Part shown: piece by piece, positions 21,936 to 34,843 of the stretch
Layout of the letters: every line of letters begins with the position of its first letter
Position numbering within the stretch: the stretch's first letter is position 1
Assembly: GCF_002804205.1 (NCBI RefSeq)
Contig: NZ_CP024962.1
Location: forward strand, 496,001-560,000
DNA length: 64,000 nucleotides
Direction of reading: 5' to 3'
Origin: Entomoplasma freundtii
GTDB lineage: Bacteria; Bacillota_I; Bacilli_A; Mycoplasmatales; Mycoplasmataceae
The notes under the pieces: generated by a model
The model's database searches: none
The model's input: only the letters and a program-made list of their open reading frames with translations
What the model was told of the DNA's origin: nothing
Translations under genes and position numbers: made by a program

Positions 21936-24665
21936 ATGACCAAAAAAATCTTATTAATTGATGGTAATTCACTAATTTATCGAGCTTATTTTGCCAATGC
22001 TTACCGCACAAAAACTATTTTGAAAACCTCCCAAGGAATTCCGACTAATGCCGTTTATTCGTTTATTAACATGCTTCTCGGTCTTTTGAAAAAGGAAAGT
22101 TATTGTGATATCAAAGTCGCTTTTGACAAAGGTAAAAAGACCTGAAGACACCAAAAAATGCCTGATTATAAAGGCAATCGACAACAAACACCGCCTGAAT
22201 TGATTAGTCAATTGCCTTTGGCACAGGAGTTTTTGGATTCGGCAAATATTGATTGATTTGCCATGGATAAGTATGAAGCTGATGACCTCATTGGTACTAT
22301 TGACCGATATTTAGAAAAGCATTGTCCCGATTATGAAATTGATATTTTAACTAGCGATAAGGATTTATTCCAGTTAATCACTCCCAAGACAAAATTATTA
22401 GTACCTAATTCCGGGACAAGTGATTTAACGACATTTGGACTTGAGGAACTGAAGGCTAAATGAAATTGTCGCCCTTGTGAGGTGCCCGATATCAAAGGAC
22501 TAATGGGCGACCCATCTGACAACCTTAAAGGAGTTAATGGAATTGGAGAAAAAACCGCCATTGCTTTAATTGGTGAATATGGGTCTTTAGAAAATATTTA
22601 TGACCATTTAGATGCCTTACGCCCAAGCGTAAGAGAAAAACTCATAAAGGATAAGGAATCAGCTTTTTTCACTCGCGAAATGGCAACTATTGATACCGAT
22701 TTTGCCGTACCTGATCTTAAATTTAAAACCTTGAATCTCAATATGGCTGAGTTAGGTAAATTTCTCACTAAATATGAAATGGTGTCAATATTTAAACGAC
22801 TTGGTTTAACTACTGAAAAAGTTAATCCGAGTGCTAATTTTGATGTGCAAATCGTTGACCATTGAGAGAGTAAATTTGAGGATGAAGAAAATAATTTATT
22901 TGTGCAAAATCTTGAAGATAATTATCATCACGGAAAAATTATTGGGGTGGCTTGAAGTAATAAAAAGGGTAATTTTTATTGAGATTGAAGCCAAATCAAT
23001 GCTCCTAAGCAGCTTTCTTTCTTTGAAGATCAAGTACTTGCTCCCCAAATCGACGAAGCCTTTGCGCGTTTTCTTCTAAACACCCGTTGTTTGAAAAATA
23101 CCTATGATATTAAAAAAACATTAACTTTACTTAAAAACGCCGGTTATAAATTTGCTGAAAAAAGTTTTATTTATGACATGATGGTAGCTAGTTATGACCT
23201 CGATCCGCTAGTTAAAGCAAACTTTCCCGATCATCTAAGCATGGTTGAAGAAAATTTAGCTTTTCTCACGGATGAAGAATTTTTTCGTGGTTCAACACGA
23301 CAAGTTCGCAATTTAGAAATTAACGAAAAAGCGAAGTTTATTGGTGAAAAAGCTTATTTAATCGGTCAAACGAAAACTAAAATACTTGAGAAATTAAAAT
23401 CGGCGAACCAGTTAGTAATTTATGAAAAAATTGACTACCCCTTCATTTTTGTGCTGTATAGTATGGAGCAAACTGGTATTGAAATTGATGTAACAGAATT
23501 GCGTGAACAAACCCAAAATATTAAAAATAATCTTGACCAATTAGAAAGACAAATGGATCAAATTTTAGGTCCTGAATTAAAATCCCGTCATATTAATTAT
23601 GGTTCACCAAAACAACTCCAAGACTTACTTTTCGAAATCTTGAAATTACCAAACCTTGCCAAAGGCAGCACTGGTCATGAAGTTTTAGTGCAATTGGTTG
23701 ACGAACATCCGATTATCAAACCTTTATTGGAACACCGCAAATTTTCAAAAATTTATAATACTTATTTACTAGGTTTCGATAAATATATATTCCCCGATAA
23801 AAAGATTCACACAATCTTCAACCAAACTTTAACAAGTACAGGCCGAATCAGTAGTGGTGAACCAAATATTCAAAATATTTCGGTTCGTGATGAGGACCAA
23901 AAACAAGTTCGCAAAATTCTTGTTAGCGCCCCTGGTAGCGAATTTTATAGTTTTGATTATTCGCAAATCGAATTGCGTGTAATTGCTCAAGTCGCTCCCG
24001 AACCTAACTTATTAAAAATCTTCAAAGATCATGGTGATGTTCATGAAGAAACAGCTCGGAAAATTTTTAATCTTAAACCGAACGAACCTGTTACGAGAGA
24101 GATGCGTCGGCAAGCGAAGGTAGTTAATTTTGGAATAATTTATGGTCTGAGTCCTTACGGTTTATCCAAAGACTTAAATATTTCGGTTTCAGAAGCAAAA
24201 AAAATTATCGATAGTTACTACGCTAACTTTCCAGCCATTGCTCAATATCGCGAAAAGGTTATTAATCTAGCAAAAACTACCGGTTATGCCGAAAATGTTG
24301 TTCACCGTCAACGACGAATTCCTGAACTAGCTTCTGCTAATTATCATCTGAAGCAATTTGGAGAAAGGGTAGCTGTCAATACACCTCTACAAGGGACTAG
24401 CGCTGATATTTTGAAAGTCGCAATGAATAATATCTATACTGATTTACAGAAAAATGACCGTCAAACTATGATGGTAGCTCAAATCCACGATGAAATTATT
24501 TTTAGCATTCCTAATGAGGAAGTTAAACTCGTGGTCCCAATGATCAAAACTAAAATGGAGCATGCCTTCATTGATCTTCTCGATCTTGTCAACCAAGGAC
24601 ATTTAATTTCAATCGCATTAGAAGTCTCTGAATCTCATGGAAAAAATTGGTTAGAATTAAAATAA
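21936..24665 (+). CDS. polA: DNA polymerase I
   Basis: 909 residues; repair and Okazaki-fragment processing. The 5'-nuclease domain occupies residues 1-300 (LIDGNSLIYRAYFA, EADDLIGT, GDPSDNLKGVNGIG). The central 3'-5' exonuclease domain is present but without the DxE metal site, so proofreading is probably absent. Polymerase motifs: A, DYSQIELR; B, RRQAKVVNFGIIYG; C, QIHDEI. Retention of the full 5'-nuclease plus polymerase is notable because some small mycoplasmas keep only the nuclease. ATG at 21936 after AAGGAG. Confidence 0.96.
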
Positions 24666-24728
24666 GATAAGGTTTCGCGAAGCAATCTTAACAAACCCAT
24701 CATTTTATGAAGAAAGGCGAACGAAAGC

Positions 24729-25562
24729 ATGCCAGAATTACCTGAAGTTGTCACGGTGACAAATATTTTAAATGAAGAACTTATTGGTTTAAAAATCGAA
24801 TATTGTGAAGTTTTTTGACCCAAATTACTGACCCACCAAACTGCTGATGAATTATCTAAGAGGGTGAAAAACCAAACAATTCAACGGGTGTTTAATAAGG
24901 GAAAATTTATTATTTTTGAACTAACTAAAGATGTCCTAATCTCGCATTTGCGAATGGAGGGACGTTGAGCTTTTGAGCGGAAAGAAAACCATTCTTATAG
25001 CGAAACAATTTTGGAAGCAGAGTTTGGTTTTAGTAACGCCGAAGATAAGGTACTAAGGTATTACGATTTTCGTCGCTTTGGGACCTTAGAAATTGCTAAT
25101 AAAGAAACCTACCTTAAAAGCAATAGTCTAGCTAAAGTTGGACCAGAAGCCAACGAACCTCATTTAAAACCAAACTGGTTAAAAGAACGGTTAGCTAAAA
25201 CTCGACGTCCCATCAAAGTAGTTTTACTTGACCAAACAATTATTTCTGGAATTGGCAATATTTACGATAACGAGATTCTTTTTGCTGCCCAAATTAATCC
25301 CTATACGCCTGCTAATAAATTAACTTATGAACAAGTCGAGTTAATTTTGGTACATGCGCGTTTAATTTTAAATAAGGCCATTATCAAAAAAGGCACCACG
25401 ATTCATACATTTGAATCTCGTAAAGGTCAAACGGGTCAATACCAAAATTACTTGAAGGTTCATGGTAAAAACAACCAACCGTGCCCACAATGCCAAACAA
25501 CGATTATCAAAGAGGCCATTGGGGGTCGCGGAACTTACTACTGCCCGAAATGTCAAAGCTAA
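24729..25562 (+). CDS. mutM: Formamidopyrimidine-DNA glycosylase
   Basis: 277 residues. It removes 8-oxoguanine and formamidopyrimidines and nicks the abasic site. MPELPEV gives the Pro2 nucleophile and Glu3; HLRMEGR, GIGNIYDNEILF and the C-terminal CPQC...CPKC zinc finger are all present, so the enzyme looks intact. It follows polA by 63 bases, a gene order common in Mollicutes and Bacillus. Confidence 0.95.
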
Positions 25563-25589
25563 ATTCACCAATTTTCATGTCAGCTTAAT

Positions 25590-25615
25590 CCTGATTGTCA
25601 AATTTCAGGTTTTTT
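25590..25615 (+). terminator. Weak intrinsic terminator after mutM
   Basis: CCTGA/TCAGG stem followed by TTTTTT. Confidence 0.5.
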
Positions 25616-25658
25616 ATTAGCAATTGACAAAATGACAACTGGAACTAAAGGAGAAAAA

Positions 25659-26849
25659 ATGGAAAAAGAAGAGTTTCAATATTCGCTAGTTAATAAAGAT
25701 GGGGGGCAATTTAAGGATTGAAGCTTTTTTTTAAGTCTTTATACACCAATTGTTGGTCCTCAGGCAACTGCTTTATATTTTTCGCTAGTTAATGAGGAAG
25801 CAATCTTACGCCATCTTAATTACCCCCGCTTTGAATTAACTCGTCTTTACCAAATCACTTCGATTAACGAAAAAAGTTTTAATGAAAGTATTAAAAAATT
25901 GGAGAGTTTAAAGTTAGTCAAAACGAAAATTTCCCGAAATAAAAAATTAAAAAGGTTTGAATTATTTGCTCCTTTGGAACCAAACGAGTTCTTTGCTAAC
26001 GAAATTTTCGAAAAAACACTTCTAACAAAGATTGGCTTAGAAAATGTGGAAGCCTTAAAATTCATTTTTAAAGAAAAAAGTGATATTGATGTCGAAGAGG
26101 ATTTTGAAGATATTACCGCAACCTTTGAGGATGTCTTCCCTGAAGAATTACGTAATATGACCCAAACAACCACTATGGAAACTAATATCAATAATTTACG
26201 TAGTTCAAAACGTACTCTTTTTGAAAAGATGTTTAACTTGAAATCGCTTAATGATCGCTTAAAAAAAGCAAACGTTAATCTCAATTACAACGCAAGCAAA
26301 AATAAACGTGCCTTTAATTGAGCCTTATCGTTATACAACTTTAATGAGGAAGATTTTGCAAAATTAATTATTGAAAGTTATGATAAAACCAAACAAGGTT
26401 TAGATTTTAAATACTTCCAAAATGGTGTGGAAACTTTTGTTTTGAAACAAAAGCAAAAAATATCAAAGGGCCTAGAGGCGACACAAAAGTTAACTGATTT
26501 AACACTTACTCCAGAAAATTGGGCCCAAAACTTTCTTCAACAACCATTAGATCTAAATTTTTATAAACTTTTGAAAAAGTTTCGTGAAGATTACCAATTC
26601 GATAACGAAACAATCAATGCTTTAATGGATTTCTCATGCTTTGTGAATCAAGGTAAAGTAATTCCTAATTATCTTTATAAAGTTGCCGATACCGTTGTGG
26701 AGCACCAAATGGGAGAGTCTAAAATTATTATCCGCTACCTCAATGACTTGAAAAGCCAAAAGCAGGTTAAAGTACCTTTGGAACCAACATTTAACCAATC
26801 CGCCATTCCAACTTACGATGAAGTTATGAACCTAGTCTCTAAAATTTAA
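25659..26849 (+). CDS. dnaB: Replication initiation / membrane attachment protein DnaB (Firmicute type)
   Basis: 396 residues. The Firmicute DnaB protein (not the helicase) helps load the replicative helicase with DnaD and DnaI. The N-terminal winged-helix-like region contains LYTPIVGPQATALYFSL, typical of the family. The C-terminal DnaD-like domain (IINALMDF-type block, YLYKVADTV) lies about 320-370. It starts at 25659 after AAAGGAG and precedes dnaI by 17 bases, the expected operon order, which supports the call in spite of low conservation. Confidence 0.88.
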
Positions 26850-26866
26850 GGAGGTTCTCGATTATT

Positions 26867-27820
26867 ATGCTTAATAACGAATTAAAACAACAAATTAGCC
26901 AGGATTCAACCCTAAAACTTTTAGTTAAGAAAATAAGGGCTCATTTTTTAGAACGTGGCTTTGATGAAGAAAAAGCCCAAAAAACGACGCTCTTGATTCT
27001 TGAAAATAACCAAGTCATTTTGCAAGATTATTTGCAAAACAAAAAAATTTGCCAACCAACTATAGAAAGTGTTTGTCACCAAATTCAACCCGGTTTTGAA
27101 ACCACCATTAATTATGAAAACGGGCGGTTTTACTTGGGTTTAAAGCATTGTGCCCATTGGGAACAAAATAATAAAACTGAAAAATTGCAAAAGCAATTTT
27201 TGTATTGCGATTACGATGTCGCCACTTTTTCACAAACTACTAACGATTATTGAGAAGAGTTAGAAAGTGATCAAGACATTTTTAGTCAAAGCGAAATTGA
27301 CCAACGAAAGATTTTTTTAGGAAAAGTTTTTGACAAAATTAGAAATCACGATAATAAAGGTTTTTATTTATATGGTGAACCAGGAGTTGGTAAAACAATC
27401 ATTTTGCAAGTGATTGCGAACACGATTGCTACAAACGGTGACCAATCAGTCGCGTTTGTTAATTTTGCCAAGTTTGTCGACCAACAAAAACTTAGCATCA
27501 TTGAAAAAAATAATCAACGCCATCGGGATGTCCTTTACCGCTTAAAAACAGCTGATATTCTTTTCCTTGATGATTTGGGAGCCGAGAGTGTTTCGGCTTG
27601 GTCTCGTGATGATCTTTTATTATCGTTACTAAATGCCAGAATGGAAAACAAAAAATTGACCTTTTTTAGTTCTAACTTTTCGATGAAGCAATTGAAAGAA
27701 AATTATTTACTTCGAAAAGAGCAATACCCAATTGAAAAAGTCAAACAAAAAAGATTCCTCGAAAGAATTCGGGTTTTGGCTGAGGAATATTATTTGGAAG
27801 GAAATTCCCATCGCGTTTAA
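26867..27820 (+). CDS. dnaI: Primosomal protein DnaI (helicase loader)
   Basis: 317 residues. AAA+ ATPase that loads the replicative helicase. It has an N-terminal zinc-binding/linker region (residues 1-130), then Walker A GEPGVGKT, Walker B LFLDDLGAE, sensor-1 region FSSNF and the arginine-finger block RFLERIRVLAEE at the C-terminus. TGA-coded Trp in NDYWEELE. AAGGAGG ribosome binding site; last gene of the operon. Confidence 0.93.
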
Positions 27821-27837
27821 TTAAAAACGCGTTTTTT
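27812..27837 (+). terminator. Terminator overlapping the dnaI stop
   Basis: CGCGTTT / AAAACGCG hairpin followed by TTTTTT; the left arm lies in the last codons of dnaI. Confidence 0.8.
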
Positions 27838-27851
27838 GTACCTTTTGTTAG

Positions 27852-27880
27852 TTCAAGAACAGGTCATTTAGGACTATAAT
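27852..27880 (+). promoter_or_regulatory. Promoter of gapA
   Basis: TTCAAG (27852-27857), 17-bp spacer and perfect TATAAT (27875-27880), 50 bases before the gapA start. Confidence 0.65.
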
Positions 27881-27930
27881 AGTAGTTGTAAACTATTTTT
27901 TAGTTATTAAAAAGAAGGAGAAAAGAATAC

Positions 27931-28944
<1,014 letters not shown>

Positions 28945-28953
28945 GAACCAAAC

Positions 28954-28983
28954 AAAAAATAAGCCTTATGGCTTATTTTTTTT
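28954..28983. terminator. Bidirectional terminator
   Basis: AAAAAATAAGCC-TTAT-GGCTTATTTTTTT between convergent gapA and nfo. The nfo stop codon (28966-28968) falls inside the hairpin. Confidence 0.88.
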
Positions 28984-29865
28984 GTCTTCAAAATGAAAAG
29001 GTTTAAAATTACGGTTTCGTAAATTAGTGATTTCTCATTGGTGAGTACTTTGACCATTATAAAGCGGCGTTTCTAATAATTTTGGAATCGTTTGGAAAGT
29101 TTCATCCCAAAGAATCGTACTTAGGGTCTCAAACCCAATCAAACCGTAGCCAATGTTTTCATGACGATCATGATGAGAACCGAGAGGACTAGCAGAATCA
29201 TTAAGATGAAAAGCCCAAACCTTGGAAGGTGGAATGAAGTTAAACAATTCCTTTTTAAACGCTTTTCAGTCGCTTAAATCATAACCAGCATCATGAAGGT
29301 GACAAGTATCTAAGCAAACACCGATTCGTTCAGGTTTTTTTAAGTTCTTAAAAATATAGGCAAAATCTTCTAGGTTTGAACAAATTTGGCCACCTTTCCC
29401 ACTCATTGTTTCTAAAGCGATTTTAACAGGACTTGGTCGCACCATAAGGATGTCTAAAGCTTCAATTAATTTATCAAGACTCGCTTGGTGACTAGCACCT
29501 ACAGTTGAACCAGGATGCAATACAATTAAGTTCACTCCCAAAACTTCACATCGTTCAATTTCTTCAGCCAAAAGTTTTAAACTAAACTCTCAACGGTAAG
29601 AATCAACCGAATTGGCTACGTTAATTAAATAAGAGGCATGAACTACGATATGTTGACTATCAATTTTGTTTTCCACCATGATTTGACGCATTTCGTTACT
29701 TCGAAGTCAAAACGGATCGACTCGCTTCGTGTTTTGGGGAGCGCCTGTAAAAAACATTATTGTATTGCAACCTTGGTTGAGAGCCGTTTTGATTGCTCCA
29801 ACAAGATAACCACTAGGCCCATTTACACTAACATGACCTCCTAATAAAGGATAATTGCTATTCAT
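28966..29865 (-). CDS. nfo: Endonuclease IV (AP endonuclease)
   Basis: 299 residues. Cuts DNA 5' of abasic sites, acting after MutM or other glycosylases. It starts LLGGHVSV after ATG 29865. Three-zinc-site residues are visible in their usual order: HASYLINVAN, HPGS, ETMSG, LDTCHLHDAGYD, FHLNDS, DRHENIGYG and a final ETP. TGA-coded Trp is present. The gene is single and convergent with gapA. Confidence 0.94.
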
Positions 29866-30029
29866 TAATGCTACTTTCTATGCTTTACTTTTAATTCAAA
29901 GGAAGATTATAAAACTTTTTTGGCTATTTTCCAACTAAAAGGTGGAATAAGCGGTTTTATTCCTTATTTACTCTTTCTGGAACATTTGAAAATGGTTTAA
30001 AATAAAAAGGTAATTAATAAGGAGAAAAT

Positions 30030-31238
30030 ATGGATTATAGTCAAAAAAAGACCCTTTCTGATCTTGATGTTAAAGATAAGAAAGTGTTGGTCCGCGTGGA
30101 TTTTAATGTCCCATTAAAAGATGGACAAATTACTGATGACAACCGCATTCAAGCTTCGTTGCCAACTATTAAGTATTTAGTTAACCACGGTGCAAAAGTG
30201 ATTTTATTATCACATTTAAGTCGTATAAAAAGTGAAGAGGATAAACAAAAAAAATCATTGGCCCCTGTTGCCCATCGTCTATCTGAATTGCTCGGACAAC
30301 CTGTTAAATTTGTTCCAAGCACTCGTGGAACCGAATTGGAAACAGCCATTGCAAATCTAAAAGATGGTGAAATTTTACTAATGGAAAACACCCGTTTTGA
30401 AGATGTTCATAATGGTGAAGTAGTTAAATATGAATCAAAAAACAACCCAGAACTTGGGAAATATTGAGCTTCTTTAGGTGACATTTATATTAATGATGCT
30501 TTCGGAACCGCCCATCGTGCTCATGCTTCAAATGTAGGAATTGCTCAAAATATTAAAACTTCTGCCATTGGTTCATTAGTAGCTAATGAAGTAGCAATGT
30601 TAGCAAAGGGAATTCAAAACCCTGAACGTCCTTTTATCGCCATTTTAGGAGGAGCAAAAGTTTCTGATAAAATCGGTGTGATTGATAACCTTCTAAAAAA
30701 AGTTGACAAGATTTTAATTGGAGGTGGAATGGCTTATACATTCCTAAAAGCTCAAGGTCATAACGTTGGAAAATCATTAGTCGAAACTGATAAATTAGCT
30801 GACGCAAAGGCTTACCTAGAAAAAGCAAACGGTAAAATTGTCTTGCCAATTGATTCAGCTAATGCGCAAGAATTTGCTGATGTAAAACCAGAGTTCTCAG
30901 GTGTTGATATTCCTGAAGGTTATATGGGACTAGACATTGGACCAAAAACTATTGAACTTTTCCAAAAAGAATTAGTTGGGGCAAAAACGGTTGTTTGAAA
31001 TGGGCCAATGGGAGTAAGTGAATTTAAAAACTTTGCTCATGGAACTATTGCTGTTTGTGATGCCATCGCTAACTTAAATAATGCTTTCACTTTAATTGGT
31101 GGTGGAGATTCTGCTGCGGCAGCCATTTCACTTGGTTATAAAGATGACTTCTCTTGAATTTCAACCGGTGGAGGTGCTTCACTTGAATACATGGAAGGTA
31201 AAACACTTCCTGGAATTGAAGCAATTCAAAATAAATAA
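30030..31238 (+). CDS. pgk: Phosphoglycerate kinase
   Basis: 402 residues. ATP-forming glycolytic step after [16 protein letters not shown] at the N-terminus, LLSHLSR, the nucleotide-binding GGAKVSDK and the C-terminal GGGDSAAA are present. Two or more Trp are TGA-coded. AAGGAG precedes the ATG. It is monocistronic. Confidence 0.97.
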
Positions 31239-31241
31239 GAT

Positions 31242-31270
31242 AAAGAAGCTCTAAAGCTTCTTTTTTATTT
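31242..31270 (+). terminator. Intrinsic terminator after pgk
   Basis: AAAGAAGCT-CTAA-AGCTTCTTT hairpin followed by a T-rich tail, starting four bases past the stop. Confidence 0.88.
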
Positions 31271-31385
31271 GCTAAATTTTTTATTGCTTTACATTTTTTA
31301 AAAAAGGAATATGATTGAGATAGCCAAAAGATTAAACCATTTGTTTCTAGGCTCTTAGCACCAAATTCTTTAATTGGCGGCTTCT

Positions 31386-31434
31386 ATTAATGATTTTAGT
31401 CATTTATATAATCGTTATTATTTAAATCATTAAT
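31386..31434. promoter_or_regulatory. 11-bp perfect inverted repeat upstream of ohyA copy 2
   Basis: ATTAATGATTT (31386-31396) and AAATCATTAAT (31424-31434), separated by 27 bases, lie 40-88 bases before the start codon. They could be two operator half-sites or a leader hairpin. Copy 1 of ohyA has no such repeat. Confidence 0.4.
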
Positions 31435-31473
31435 TTTATTAATAAGTAGAAATTTATTAGGAGATATTACAGT

Positions 31474-33246
31474 ATGTACAAAAGTAATGGTAATTACGAA
31501 GCTTTTGCACGCCCGAAAAAACCTATCGGCGTTGATAAAAAAAGCGCTTACTTAATTGGTTCAGGTCTAGCTTCATTGTCGGCAGCAGCCTTCTTAATTC
31601 GCGATGGCCAAATGGACCCAAAAAAAATTCATATTCTTGAACAATTAGCAATTCCAGGAGGAAGTCTTGATGGAATTGATAAACCAGACCATGGATTTAT
31701 TGTTCGTGGCGGAAGGGAAATGGAAAATCACTTCGAATGCCTTTGAGATCTTTTCCACTCAATTCCATCTTTAGAAATTGAGGGTGCTTCAGTCTTAGAT
31801 GAATTTTATTGATTAAATAAAGAAGATCCCAACTTCTCAAAATGCCGTTTAATTCAAAAGCAAGGGGAACGTAAACCTGATGATGGACAGTTCACTTTAA
31901 GCGACCAAGCCTCAAAAGAAATCGTTAAACTTTTCATGATGCGTGAAAAAGATTTGGATGACAAAAAAATCAGTGATGTCTTTTCCCCAGAATTCTTTAA
32001 ATCAAACTTCTGAATCTACTGATGTTCAATGTTTGCCTTTGAACAATGACATAGTGCGATTGAAATGCGCCGTTATATCATGCGTTTCGTGCACCACATT
32101 GGTGGTCTACCCGACCTTTCAGCTTTAAAATTCACTAAATTTAACCAATACGAATCATTAGTTTTACCATTGGTGGATTACTTGCAAAAACAAGGGGTAA
32201 CTTTTGAATACGATACCAATGTTAAAAATGTCATTGTCGAAAACAAAGATGGTGAAAAAATTGCCCGTCGTTTAGTCATTGAACAAGGTGGGAAAACTAA
32301 AGAAATTAAATTAACTGCTAACGATTTAGTTTTCGTAACTAATGGAAGTATTACTGAAAGCACTACACTTGGTGATAACAATACTCCAGCTCCAATCACC
32401 CATGAACTTGGAGGTAGTTGAGAATTATGGAAAAACTTAGCCGCCCAAGATAAGGCGTTTGGAAAACCAGAAAAATTCTGTGAAAACCTACCCGAAGAAA
32501 GCTGATTTGTTTCTGCCACTGTGACCACTTTAGATGATAAGATTGCTCCTTACATTGAAAAAATTAGTAAACGTGATCCTTATGCTGGAAAAGTAGTAAC
32601 AGGAGGTATCGTAACAGCAGTCGATTCAAATTGAATGTTAAGTTATACTTTGAACCGTCAACCTCATTTTAAAAACCAACCAAAGGACCAATTAGTAGTT
32701 TGGGTTTATGGTTTATTGTCGAACAAAAAGGGTGACTTCATTAAAAAAAGCATTACTGAATGTACAGGAAGCGAAATTGCGCAAGAATGACTTTACCATA
32801 TGGGAGTTCCTATTGACCAAATTAAGGATTTAGCAGACAATTCATGTAATACAGTACCTGTTTATATGCCATATGTGACTTCATACTTTATGGCCAGAAG
32901 TGCTGGTGACCGTCCATTAGTAGTTCCTAAAGGTTCAAAAAATTTAGCCTTTATTGGTAACTTTGCTGAAACTGAAGGTGATACAGTCTTTACCACCGAA
33001 TACTCAGTCCGAACAGCAATGGAAGCTGTTTATACTTTCTTGGATATTGATCGTGGAGTACCAGAAGTTTTTGCTTCAGCTTATGATTTAAGAACCTTAT
33101 TAACTTCAACTTATATCTTGAATGACCGCAAAAAATTAACCGATCAAAAGAAACCTTGATGAATGCAGTTAATGCGTAAACCGTTAATGCGTAAAATCAA
33201 AGGTACCTATGTTGAAGAACTTTTAGAAAAATCTGGTTTATTATAA
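31474..33246 (+). CDS. ohyA: Oleate hydratase (FAD-dependent), copy 2
   Basis: 590 residues, exactly the same length as copy 1 and collinear with it from the MYxxxGNYEAFA start to the last helix. FAD motif [16 protein letters not shown] (78-83) with Glu82, the ENHFECLWD block and the C-terminal [12 protein letters not shown] are retained, so it should be active. Differences are spread throughout, so the duplication is old, and both copies appear under selection. They may prefer different double-bond positions or be differently regulated (inference). Start at 31474 after AGGAG; closed by a strong terminator. Confidence 0.95.
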
Positions 33247-33290
33247 AATAAAAAAAGTTTTAGCCTTTAAGGCTAAAACTTTTTTTATTT
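33246..33290. terminator. Bidirectional terminator
   Basis: Long stem AAAGTTTTAGCC / GGCTAAAACTTT flanked by A-run and T-run. The stop of the small gene at 33285 overlaps it. Confidence 0.9.
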
Positions 33291-33386
33291 TTTCTTTTTA
33301 GAATGGTCACATGGGCAACCAGGGGATTCTTCTTCTCAAGGATCATTACCTTGAGGATTTTTTGGTTTTGAGCAACTTCCACCCAT
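33285..33386 (-). CDS. 33-residue Cys-rich small protein
   Basis: An ORF of 33 codons (one TGA-coded Trp), ATG at 33386, seven bases after a strong GGAGGA site, ending in TAA inside the terminator. Its layout is MGGSCSKP..., an acidic centre, then GCPCDHS and a KKKK tail. The Cys-Pro-Cys-Asp-His cluster could bind a metal and resembles the tail of SEC-C motifs. The ribosome binding site, code-4 reading and downstream terminator support expression. I do not recognise the family. Confidence 0.65.
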
Positions 33387-33436
33387 AACGTAATCCTCCT
33401 TACTAATAATTTTATAAAAATAGAGGTCTAAAAGGG

Positions 33437-34057
33437 TTATTTAGAGAGTTTTTTTATAATCTTTTCGGCACAAACTTGCGGGTTATCGGTATTACCATCA
33501 ATTATTAGGAGAGGCGTAACAGAAGCAATCTTTTGAGCTCAATCATCATAAAGATGGTTTAGCTCAAACCAAAACTCGGGTTTGACATTTAGTTCACGTT
33601 CGATGCTACGTTGTTGAATTCTTTTTAAAGATGTTTCATCAGAAACTTTTAAGTAGATGACATAGTCATAGGGTGGAATTGCCTTATTTTGAAAACTTTT
33701 CAACACTACCTTTTCAAAGTATTCTCGATAGACTTTCCAATCAGTAGAATTTAAATTACCCATCGTATAATTGCAGTTGGCAAAAACTGGGCAATCAAAA
33801 ATGCTTCGGTCATAAAGTACATTTTCTACCGATTTACTTTCTTGTAATTGTTTCATCCTTGCTGCCAACATTAAGATTTCCATTTTGTAAGCATTTTCAC
33901 CAGCGATTTTTGGATCTGGAGAATAACTTTTCTCAAAGTAAGGGTTATCAACCAATGGTTCTTTGACCACTAAGTAGTCTTCAGGCAAGGTGCGTTTTAA
34001 ATGTTCAATCAAAGTAGTTTTACCGGCACCTACTGTACCAAAAATTGCAATTCTCAT
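33437..34057 (-). CDS. Deoxynucleoside kinase
   Basis: 206 residues. Phosphorylates deoxynucleosides (deoxyadenosine/deoxyguanosine type in Mollicutes) for dNTP salvage. P-loop GTVGAGKT (7-14), the DRS signature in LYDRSIFD, and the Arg-rich LID region (RIQQRSIERE). The TGA at 33539-33541 is Trp, and the frame continues to TAA at 33437. Substrate preference cannot be settled by eye. Confidence 0.88.
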
Positions 34058-34144
34058 TTGTCTTCTTTTCTTCTCTTTTTTATTTGCTCAATTAAATCTT
34101 TAAAATCTTATCACCGATTAGTCCATTTTCTTAGCCTAAAAAAA

Positions 34145-34843
34145 CTAGGTGGTTGGTTGAATTCTAATAATTTCTTCTAAACATCATTTTAATTTTTCAC
34201 TAGCAGTTGGTAAAAATTCATCGAAACTTAAAGCAGGGTTTTTTTCATGCATTAACGAATCGCTCACAATTTTTAAAGCCAAGATTGGCTTATGGAACCG
34301 AAAGGCAACTTGATAATAAGCAGCTAATTCCATATCCACGATTTGAACTGGAATTGGTAAGGGACGCAGTCATTCGCGAACTTGGTTTTCATTATCTACG
34401 AAAACGTCCAATGAAGCACAATTTACTAAACTAAAACGCTCTACCTTGGAGCTAAAATGTTGTTCTAAAAGCTTTAGAAAGTGATGGTTTGCTTCATAAA
34501 CTGGTGGCATTTGCGGAATTTGCCCTAATTCATAGCCAAAAGCGCGCACATCGGCAAAGCCATAGATTGTGTAAGGAACCAAAACAATATCGCCTTGATG
34601 AAGATTACGCGTAACAGCTCCTGTCGTTCCCAAAACTAAAATTTGGGAAATTTCTGGATATAAAGTCAAACATTGGCTTAACCGCGCACTAGCATTTGTT
34701 AAGCCAATTCCACTAGTGCAAAGTAAAAATTTATTACTTCTTTCGCGAAAAATAGGCCCTAAAACAGTTTCATCGGTTTGAAAATCAAAAGCTTTATGAC
34801 AAGCTTCCAATTCCTCCGGCATTGCCCCAATTACAAGTAACAT
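34145..34843 (-). CDS. mtnN: 5'-methylthioadenosine / S-adenosylhomocysteine nucleosidase
   Basis: 232 residues. Cleaves adenine from MTA and SAH. It begins MLLVIGAMPEELE, with the catalytic-Glu equivalent near the N-terminus, GIGLTNAS, the ribose-binding Glu in VDMELAAYY and the catalytic Asp in VSDSL. The start overlaps the nadD stop as TAATG, so it is the last gene of a coupled five-gene operon. Confidence 0.92.
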
